In this document: positions 1 through 3,990 of the stretch, piece by piece
Layout of the letters: every line of letters begins with the position of its first letter
Position numbering within the stretch: the stretch's first letter is position 1
Origin: Minisyncoccota bacterium
GTDB taxonomy: Bacteria; Patescibacteriota; Minisyncoccia; Minisyncoccales; PEYH01
Direction: 5' to 3'
DNA length: 6,457 bases
Assembly: GCA_028713795.1 (NCBI GenBank)
Contig: JAQTNP010000029.1
Coordinates: 1 to 6,457 of the forward strand
Program-made: the position numbers and the translations under genes
The notes under the pieces: model-generated
The model's database searches: none
Told to the model about the DNA's origin: nothing
The model's input: only the letters and a program-made list of their open reading frames with translations

Positions 1-1738
1 CTTCAAATTCATTTTCTTCGTCGCACTCTTTGATTAATTTCTCCAATTCAATATTAAAAGCAAACACCCATTGGGGAGAATCAAAATCTTTAAGGGTCTT
101 TAAAGATATGGCTCCCAGATGCCCAATTGTCTTTCCATCAATATTGATTTCTGCTGTTTTTGATTTAATCCAATTATCGTCAGAGGAATTCTGATCTACA
201 TCAAAATAGTACGAAGCGATGCCTAATTTCTTTAACATTGTTTCTAGTAATGATTTGGCGCATAAAAATCCATTCTTTTCCTTTTCCGCCCAGATCAGGC
301 CAGTAAGCATTCTTTTTTCTTCAACTCCTGTTTTTGTTTTCTTAAATACGTCTCCCATTTCAAACAATTGCAGATATTCCCCTATCTTTTTTCCCTGAAT
401 CTGCTTAATCTTTAAATTAAATCCTACTAATTTTAAAAGATTAAAGATTAAATTTGGCCTCAAATATCTGAATTCATCGCTAACAGGATTTTCCAATTCA
501 ATCAAGCTATCAATCCCTCTTGCGTCTTTATGGGAGATAAAGGAATAATTATAGGTTTCAATAAAGCCTAATTCTTTTAATATATTCTTCATATGGCTTT
601 CCCAATAAACAGATTCATTTCTTTTGGGAATAGTCAACGGATATATGGGAAGATTGGGCTCAATCCTATTCAATCCATATATTCTGCCTAATTCTTCAAT
701 AATATCTTCTGGAATCTTTAAGTCAGATCTAAAAGAAGGAACTAGTATATCCAATGATTTAGAATTCTTCTTTGCTATTTTAATATCTAATGACTTTAAT
801 ATCGAAACAACCTGATTTAAAGGAATACCTAGTCCAAGGATCTTTTTAATCAAGCTTAAATCAAATTTAATCGTTCTTGATTTTACTCTGTTAACAGTAG
901 GATATATATCAGTAGTTGCTTTAGATATATCTCCTTGTACCAAGCTGCAGAATTTATCCAAGGCATAATTGCACATATTTCTATCTATGCCATATTCATA
1001 TCTGACAGAAGCATCTGTCCTCAAGCCAAGTTTTCTGGAAGTTTTTCTAATTCCCTTATATTCAAAATTAGCGGATTCGATAAATATATGCTTGGTATAT
1101 TTGCTAATAGCAGCATCCTTTCCTCCTTTAATACCTGCTATTGCCAAAGGTTTCTTCCCATCAGCAATTATTAAAATACTTTCGTCTAATTTGTATTTAT
1201 TTTCATCTAAAGCATCTATCTCTTCTCCTTTTTTAGCATGCCTGATTATTATCTGATTCCCTTCTAATTTCTGGGCATCAAAAACATGCAATGGCTGGCC
1301 AGTTTCAAGCATTACATAGTTAGCGGCATCCACAATGCTGTTAATCGGCTGCAAGCCATTAGCAACTAAACTATCCTTGATTAATTTAGATGATTCCCCT
1401 ACCCTTACATTAAACATTTCCCTTCCGCAATATCTCAAACATTCTTTTGGCTCTTCATTTTTAACCTTAATATTACCTGCTTTTGCATTAGGAATAATCT
1501 TTAAAAGAGAATTGTTTAAAATCATTCCCGTCAAAGCATGAACTTCTCTTGCAATCCCTTGGTAAGATAAACAATCGGGCCTATTTGGAGTTACATCCAT
1601 TTCTAAAATGTAATCCCCCTTATCCTTTGCAATGTCTTTAACTTCAAAAGATCCTAAAGTCAAAATCTCTGCCAAATCATCTGGCTTTGGAAGTTTCTTT
1701 GAAAAGTATGATTGTATCCAGTTATATGAAAATTTCAT
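1..1738 (-). CDS. pheT: Phenylalanyl-tRNA synthetase beta subunit, 3' end cut by window edge
   Basis: Beta subunit of the alpha2-beta2 phenylalanyl-tRNA synthetase, a cytoplasmic enzyme that charges tRNA-Phe; this subunit holds the editing and tRNA-binding modules. The frame is open for 579 codons from an ATG at 1738 to the window edge. It opens with a normal B1 segment (MKFSYNWIQSYF) and reaches TPNRPDCLS at residues 50-58 directly. The OB-fold tRNA-binding (EMAP/Trbp111-like) domain that normally sits between these blocks is absent. The B3/B4 editing domain follows (about 98-252, with PINSIVDAANYVMLETGQPL and GLRTDASVRYEYGID), then B5 (about 285-362, IPEDIIEELGRIYG) and the catalytic-like B6/B7 fold (about 375-565). 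The C-terminal anticodon-binding domain would lie beyond the edge. The start is 4 nt after the pheS stop, with no clear SD, so it is probably co-transcribed and coupled to pheS. Confidence 0.96.
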   Translation of the reverse strand, partial: MKFSYNWIQSYFSKKLPKPDDLAEILTLGSFEVKDIAKDKGDYILEMDVTPNRPDCLSYQGIAREVHALTGMILNNSLLKIIPNAKAGNIKVKNEEPKECLRYCGREMFNVRVGESSKLIKDSLVANGLQPINSIVDAANYVMLETGQPLHVFDAQKLEGNQIIIRHAKKGEEIDALDENKYKLDESILIIADGKKPLAIAGIKGGKDAAISKYTKHIFIESANFEYKGIRKTSRKLGLRTDASVRYEYGIDRNMCNYALDKFCSLVQGDISKATTDIYPTVNRVKSRTIKFDLSLIKKILGLGIPLNQVVSILKSLDIKIAKKNSKSLDILVPSFRSDLKIPEDIIEELGRIYGLNRIEPNLPIYPLTIPKRNESVYWESHMKNILKELGFIETYNYSFISHKDARGIDSLIELENPVSDEFRYLRPNLIFNLLKLVGFNLKIKQIQGKKIGEYLQLFEMGDVFKKTKTGVEEKRMLTGLIWAEKEKNGFLCAKSLLETMLKKLGIASYYFDVDQNSSDDNWIKSKTAEINIDGKTIGHLGAISLKTLKDFDSPQWVFAFNIELEKLIKECDEENEFE

Positions 1739-1742
1739 ATTC

Positions 1743-2762
1743 TTAAAATTGTTCTAAAAACCTTAAGTCCCCGGAATAGAATAACCTGATATTATCAACC
1801 TTGTATTTCATCATCGTTAATCTGTCCAAGCCCATTCCAAAAGCAAATCCCTGCCATTGTTTTGGATTAAGGCCGACTGATTTTAAAACTTCAGGGTGAA
1901 CCATTCCCGCCCCTCCCATTTCTAGCCATCCTCTCTGAGAGCAAGCGCTACATCCTTTTCCTTTGCAAAGCAAACATTTTATATCTACTTCTACGCTTGG
2001 TTCTGTAAATGGAAAGAAGCTTGGTCTTAATCTTATCTCTGTCTCTCCCCCAAAAAATGCCTGAAAAAATTTCTCAATGATTCCTTTTAAATCAGATAGA
2101 GTGATATCTCTATCAATCATCAATCCTTCTAATTGATAGAAATTGATTTCATGGGAAGAATCAGTTGCCTCATATCTAAATATTCTTCCCGGGGCGATAA
2201 TCTTAATCGGAGGAACATGCTTTTCCATATATCTCACCTGCACAGGAGACGTATGGGTTCTCAAAAGCATCTTTTTTTCTGTTTTTAACCAGAATGTATC
2301 CCACAAATCTCTTGCCGGATGATCTTTAGGAATATTTAATGCATCAAAATTATACCATTCTGTTTCTGCTTCTGGTCCTTGGGCCACCTCAAATCCTAAA
2401 TTAGAGAATATCTCAATTATCCTATCCTCTACTTGAGTGATTGGATGCAAATGTCCAACAGATGCCTGCCTGGCAGGCATTGTCAAATCAATATCTGTTT
2501 TGTTTTCAATTTCTTCTAATTCTTTTTTGGCTAAAATAATTTCCTTGGAAGAAATTAAATTCATTAATTCTGTTTTTAAAATATTAACATCTTGTCCTAA
2601 TTGTTTCTTTTCATCATTAGAAAGATTCTTTAAAGAATGCAAAATCTGGGTGATTTCTCCAGTTTTACCCAGATATTTCTGAACTATTTTCTTTAAATCG
2701 TTTTGGTTTTGAGCTGTCCTTATCTCGTTTTCAGCCCTTTTTCCAATCTCTTTTAAATCCAT
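1743..2762 (-). CDS. pheS: Phenylalanyl-tRNA synthetase alpha subunit
   Basis: Catalytic alpha subunit of phenylalanyl-tRNA synthetase (class II), which makes Phe-AMP and transfers Phe to tRNA-Phe together with PheT. The protein is 339 aa, normal for the family. Residues 1-88 form the N-terminal helical tRNA-binding arm. The catalytic core starts near the conserved GHLHPITQVEDRI (103-115). Motif 2 lies around APGRIFRYEATDSSHEINFYQ (190-210) and motif 3 at GFAFGMGLDRLTMM (305-318, Arg314). A Cys-X2-Cys-X4-Cys-X2-Cys knuckle (C263, C266, C271, C274) precedes the conserved GWLEMGGAGMVHPEVL; similar zinc-knuckle-like inserts occur in other bacterial PheS. The ATG at 2762 has only a weak SD and lies a few nucleotides after the predicted transcription start. 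A perfect 9+1+9 palindrome within the gene encodes residues near MPARQA. Confidence 0.98.
   Translation of the reverse strand: MDLKEIGKRAENEIRTAQNQNDLKKIVQKYLGKTGEITQILHSLKNLSNDEKKQLGQDVNILKTELMNLISSKEIILAKKELEEIENKTDIDLTMPARQASVGHLHPITQVEDRIIEIFSNLGFEVAQGPEAETEWYNFDALNIPKDHPARDLWDTFWLKTEKKMLLRTHTSPVQVRYMEKHVPPIKIIAPGRIFRYEATDSSHEINFYQLEGLMIDRDITLSDLKGIIEKFFQAFFGGETEIRLRPSFFPFTEPSVEVDIKCLLCKGKGCSACSQRGWLEMGGAGMVHPEVLKSVGLNPKQWQGFAFGMGLDRLTMMKYKVDNIRLFYSGDLRFLEQF
2462..2480. repeat. Perfect 19-bp GC-rich palindrome inside pheS
   Basis: The arms ATGCCTGCC and GGCAGGCAT flank a single central T at 2471 and match without mismatch. It encodes MPARQA where PheS proteins usually have a related Leu-Pro-Gly-Arg-type segment just before the conserved GHLHP, so the protein is not obviously lengthened. 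It is markedly GC-rich against its AT-rich surroundings. I have the impression that similar tgcctgcc/ggcaggca palindromes recur in Parcubacteria genomes, but this window holds only one copy. Confidence 0.7.
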
Positions 2763-2774
2763 ATCTCTGCTTCT

Positions 2775-2803
2775 ATTCTACCTTAAAATACAAGAGAAAT
2801 CAA
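2775..2803 (-). promoter_or_regulatory. Sigma-70-type promoter of pheST
   Basis: The minus strand carries TTGATT (2803-2798), a 17-nt spacer and TAGAAT (2780-2775), giving 4/6 and 5/6 matches to consensus. Transcription should start around 2768, about 6 nt before the pheS ATG at 2762, so the pheST mRNA would be nearly leaderless. This agrees with the lack of a good SD. No attenuator or T-box leader fits in the short space between this promoter and the neighbouring terminator. Confidence 0.65.
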
Positions 2804-2818
2804 ACGGTAATTTGTTTA

Positions 2819-2852
2819 TAAAAAAACACGGCATCCCCCTATCTGGATGCCG
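2819..2852 (-). terminator. Intrinsic terminator of the minus-strand structured RNA
   Basis: On the minus strand CGGCATCC (2852-2845) pairs with GGATGCCG (2836-2829), a perfect 8-bp GC-rich stem with an 8-nt loop, followed by TGTTTTTTTA. It ends the minus-strand transcript before the pheST promoter. A second small hairpin (CTCCC/GGGAG, 2855-2869) stands just upstream. Confidence 0.88.
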
Positions 2853-2918
2853 GTCTCCCTTCTTGGGAGTGAAACCAATGTGGAATGAACCTGCATCCTA
2901 GCTCCGCGCATCGGACCA

Positions 2919-2951
2919 AGTCCACAGGCTATCAGCATGAGAGTCCACAGG
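2919..2951. repeat. Short direct repeat within the structured RNA
   Basis: AGTCCACAGG occurs at 2919-2928 and again at 2942-2951 on the plus strand. Each copy overlaps a mini-hairpin (GGAC-CAA-GTCC at 2913-2923; GTCC-ACA-GGAC at 2943-2953), so the two elements could exchange pairing partners in the minus-strand RNA. Whether this is functional is unknown. Confidence 0.5.
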
Positions 2952-3125
2952 ACACCTCGCAGGCAGGGGAAGCTCCTTCTCTTTTCAGAGGCCAGGAACC
3001 TTTTCCTCGTTTCCTCGAGGAAAATATGCCTTTAAATTCCCAAGCTGTGATAGGGTCACCCGTGAAACTACAGAATAATCTCACGGTTAACCCTATCTAA
3101 ATTCCACACAAAGAGCTATGTATTG

Positions 3126-3153
3126 AGTTTAATCATTTATTATAGCTTGTCAA
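3126..3153 (-). promoter_or_regulatory. Promoter of the minus-strand structured RNA
   Basis: A perfect TTGACA lies at 3153-3148 on the minus strand, with TAAACT (4/6) at 3131-3126 after a 16-nt spacer, placing the start near 3119, just before the RNA's closing helix. A perfect TATAAT at 3144-3139 is a second candidate -10, but no good -35 stands at the right distance from it. The -35 overlaps that of the divergent plus-strand promoter. Confidence 0.6.
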
Positions 3154-3175
3154 TATTAATTCTTTCTGTTATGAT
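3147..3175 (+). promoter_or_regulatory. Promoter of the plus-strand GC-rich ORF
   Basis: TTGTCA (3147-3152), a 17-nt spacer and TATGAT (3170-3175) each match consensus at 5 of 6 positions. The expected start is near 3182, at the base of a GCGC/TTTT/GCGC hairpin. The -35 shares five base pairs with the -35 of the divergent minus-strand promoter, so polymerase could probably occupy only one of the two at a time. Confidence 0.75.
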
Positions 3176-3178
3176 ATT

Positions 3179-3196
3179 TTTGCGCTTTTGCGCAAA
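3179..3196 (+). repeat. Perfect hairpin at the 5' end of the plus-strand transcript
   Basis: TTTGCGC (3179-3185), a TTTT loop and GCGCAAA (3190-3196) form a perfect 7-bp stem. With a start near 3182, the GCGC/GCGC core would sit at the extreme 5' end of the mRNA, where it could protect against decay. It could also be an operator-like inverted repeat next to the -10. Confidence 0.65.
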
Positions 3197-3221
3197 TCAC
3201 CGCACTTTACGAGGGGGCAGT

Positions 3222-3452
3222 ATGAAGCGACTCATTTGCTTTGTCGGAATGAAAATCGGCCATTGGTTCGATTCCTGCTCCAAGCAGGAAATCGAAGGGT
3301 TCGTCGATTCCCTCAGCAGTAACGAGATCGTCATCATGAGACACAGTTGGATAAACGAAAGACTAGCCAGGATCCAGATCATGGCCTTGGTCTTCAACGT
3401 TCTCGTACCCATCGACATCACCTTGTGCACAAAGATGACAAAGAAGTGTTGA
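3222..3452 (+). CDS. Small unrecognised protein (76 aa), coding signal continues in the -1 frame
   Basis: I do not recognise this protein. The ATG at 3222 follows a strong SD (GAGGGGG at 3211-3217), one of only two good ones in the window, about 40 nt after the predicted transcription start. By hand count, codons 1-67 have roughly 42, 31 and 72 percent GC at positions 1, 2 and 3. That periodicity is coding-like, and codon use (many ATC, GTC, CTC, TTC) is unlike the AT-ending codons of neighbouring genes. The product starts MKRLICFVGMKIGHWFDS and has a hydrophobic stretch near residues 50-65 (IQIMALVFNVLVPIDI). The frame stops at 3450-3452, but similar codon bias resumes in the -1 frame up to 3574. 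The gene may therefore be frameshifted by one missing base, intact as two overlapping frames, or affected by a sequence error. Foreign origin is plausible. Confidence 0.5.
   Translation: MKRLICFVGMKIGHWFDSCSKQEIEGFVDSLSSNEIVIMRHSWINERLARIQIMALVFNVLVPIDITLCTKMTKKC
3267..3296 (+). repeat. Long hairpin inside the small ORF
   Basis: TTCGAT plus TCCTGCT (3267-3279) pairs with AGCAGGA plus ATCGAA (3283-3296), making 13 bp with one bulged A at 3290 and a 3-nt loop. A stem this stable inside a reading frame suggests the transcript may also act as a structured RNA. Confidence 0.55.
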
Positions 3453-3574
3453 TCAGCGGGCACGCCACGCTTCCGTTCTCGCTCCTCAGTATCTTCCACA
3501 GGCGCTCTGTCACCAAAGCCATGAGTTGGCTCGGACAACGAGCTATGCTGTACATACGGGAGGCAGTGACCTAA
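3347..3574 (+). pseudogene. Downstream coding-like segment in the -1 frame of the small ORF
   Basis: This frame is open to a TAA at 3572-3574 and overlaps the end of the 76-aa ORF. From about 3420 it shows coding-like composition (by hand count about 56, 38 and 67 percent GC at codon positions 1, 2 and 3) and reads HLVHKDDKEVLISGHATL and onward to REAVT. It has no convincing start codon or SD of its own; the left coordinate is only the first TTG in the open frame. The best reading is that it is the C-terminal half of the 3222 gene, separated by a one-base deletion between about 3415 and 3450, for a combined product near 117 aa. A programmed -1 shift is possible, but I found no canonical slippery heptamer. 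Confidence 0.4.
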
Positions 3575-3606
3575 GGAGGAAACCAATCATGAGGCTCGGT
3601 CTATGA
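3573..3606 (+). other. Strong SD and mini-ORF running into the terminator stem
   Basis: AAGGAGG (3573-3579) stands nine bases before an ATG at 3589 that opens a five-codon ORF (MRLGL, stop at 3604-3606). The ATG's last base is the first base of the terminator stem and the stop lies at its loop. The SD begins within the TAA that ends the -1-frame segment. It may be fortuitous, or ribosomes here could influence termination. Confidence 0.35.
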
Positions 3607-3627
3607 CCGGGCCTCTATAGTTTTTTT
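3591..3627 (+). terminator. Intrinsic terminator of the plus-strand unit
   Basis: GAGGCTCGGTC (3591-3601) pairs with GACCGGGCCTC (3605-3615) through 11 bp including one T-G wobble, with a 3-nt loop, then TATAG and seven T (3621-3627). It ends the plus-strand transcript before it reads antisense into the tRNA genes. On the minus strand it is not followed by a T tract. Confidence 0.88.
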
Positions 3628-3647
3628 ATAAAATCAATGATTATTTG

Positions 3648-3722
3648 CGGGCCCGATGGGATTTGAACCCACGATTTTCTCCGTGACAGGGAGACGAGAA
3701 CTCCGGGCTTCTCTACGGGCCC
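3648..3722 (-). tRNA. tRNA-Asp (GTC)
   Basis: A 75-nt cloverleaf. The acceptor GGGCCCG pairs fully with CGGGCCC, and the discriminator is G73 as expected for Asp. The D-stem is GAGA/TCTC with GG in a 10-nt loop, the anticodon stem TCTCC/GGAGA holds the loop CTGTCAC (anticodon GTC), and the T-arm GTGGG/CCCAT has a canonical TTCAAAT loop. CCA is not encoded. It is the last gene of the three-tRNA cluster; its 3' end faces the GC-rich island, but no duplicated tRNA end was seen on the island's far side. Confidence 0.96.
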
Positions 3723-3775
3723 ATATATTATTGTCTTTAAGATAATCTATATTTATTAAATTATCAAGTATCTTG

Positions 3776-3846
3776 TACCGGGGTTGGGAATTGAACCCAA
3801 TTTAATCGCTTATGAGACGACTTTAGAAGCCATTCTACTCCCCGGC
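3776..3846 (-). tRNA. tRNA with CAT anticodon (elongator Met or lysidine-type Ile2), shortened D-arm
   Basis: A 71-nt cloverleaf. The acceptor GCCGGGG pairs with CCCCGGT (G1-T72 wobble) and the discriminator is A73. The anticodon stem GTCGT/GCGAT holds CTCATAA (anticodon CAT), and the T-arm TTGGG/CCCAA has a canonical TTCAATT loop. The D region is odd: position 8 is A instead of the near-universal T, and the D-stem TAGA/TCTA closes a 6-nt loop (ATGGCT) with two unpaired A before the anticodon stem. The anticodon stem lacks the initiator GGG/CCC, so it is an elongator Met or a tRNA-Ile2 whose C34 would need TilS. I cannot decide between them. CCA is not encoded. Confidence 0.85.
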
Positions 3847-3861
3847 GCCCATATAACTTTG

Positions 3862-3932
3862 TTGCGGGGCCTGGAATTGCACCAGGGCTTGGGGCTTATG
3901 AGACCCCCGAGGTACTACTCCTCTACCCCGCT
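3862..3932 (-). tRNA. Initiator-like tRNA-fMet (CAT) with a degenerate D/T-loop contact
   Basis: A 71-nt cloverleaf. The acceptor is xGCGGGG/CCCCGC with A1 opposite A72; the unpaired 1-72 position and the GCGGGG/CCCCGC sequence resemble E. coli tRNA-fMet. The D-stem GAGG/CCTC has A11-T24, as in initiators, and the anticodon loop is CTCATAA. Two features are odd. The anticodon stem GGGGT/GCCCC has only two of the three diagnostic GC pairs (31-39 is T-G). The 7-nt D-loop AGTAGTA has no GG, and the T-loop is TGCAATT with G where T55 is near-universal. Loss of both partners of the 18-55 contact looks correlated. CCA is not encoded (ACA follows the acceptor). Confidence 0.8.
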
Positions 3933-3939
3933 ATGTTCA

Positions 3940-3968
3940 ATACTATACAAAAAACCAGTATAAATCAA
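3940..3968 (-). promoter_or_regulatory. Possible promoter of the tRNA cluster
   Basis: The minus strand has TTGATT (3968-3963) followed by TATAGT (3947-3942, 15-nt spacer) or TAGTAT (3945-3940, 17-nt spacer), 8 to 15 bases ahead of the first tRNA at 3932. It is modest. The tRNAs could also be read from the upstream membrane-protein gene, since I see no terminator between them. Confidence 0.4.
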
Positions 3969-3990
3969 CTGTTAATATGTAAAAACCTAT

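Larger units (their letters stand above)
2819..3119 (-). ncRNA. Predicted structured noncoding RNA, family not recognised
   Basis: A transcript of about 300 nt bounded by a minus-strand promoter (3126-3153) and an intrinsic terminator (2819-2852). An 8-bp helix closes the body: minus-strand TGTGGAAT (3108-3101) pairs with ATTCCACA (2886-2879). Inside are a two-part stem, GATAGGGT/ACCCTATC (3090-3097 with 3049-3056) stacked across a 3x3 internal loop on CCGTGA/TCACGG (3081-3086 with 3060-3065), and a 9-bp hairpin with a six-base AGGAAA loop (3001-3024). Two adjacent GTCC/GGAC mini-hairpins follow (2943-2953 and 2913-2923). Composition is GC-richer than the neighbouring genes, as expected of structural RNA in an AT-rich genome. 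I looked for landmark motifs of RNase P RNA, tmRNA, SRP RNA and 6S RNA and found none. A divergent member of one of these remains possible. Confidence 0.6.

Noticed and set aside
624..1541. Plus-strand ORFs opposite pheT
   Set aside because: They are shadows of the continuous pheT frame, with no independent coding evidence.
2885..3100. 71-codon plus-strand ORF across the structured RNA
   Set aside because: It has no good SD or promoter on that strand and no sensible protein character, and it lies fully within the helices of the minus-strand RNA, whose promoter and terminator are clear.
2819..3119. Identification of the structured RNA as RNase P RNA, tmRNA, SRP RNA or 6S RNA
   Set aside because: I could not find the P4 conserved blocks, a tRNA-like end with CCA plus tag ORF, the GGAAGGAAGCAG-type SRP loop, or a single long bubble hairpin. 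A covariance-model search could overturn this.
3123..3221. N-terminal extension of the small ORF to a TTG at 3123
   Set aside because: It would begin upstream of the predicted promoter and has no SD. The ATG at 3222 has GAGGGGG at proper spacing.
3347..3452. Programmed -1 frameshift site
   Set aside because: The overlap contains no X-XXY-YYZ heptamer in the correct frame; runs such as ACAAAG do not allow standard tandem slippage.
3197..3586. 129-codon minus-strand ORF with a possible membrane helix
   Set aside because: It mirrors the plus-strand coding region. Its codon-position GC pattern changes along its length (first position lowest in one half, highest in the other), and it starts at TTG with no SD. 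The promoter, SD and terminator are on the plus strand. It remains a weak alternative.
3627..3722. tRNA-Asp 3' end as attachment site of an integrated island
   Set aside because: No copy of the tRNA-Asp T-arm or acceptor sequence appears at the pheS side of the island, and no integrase is in the window.
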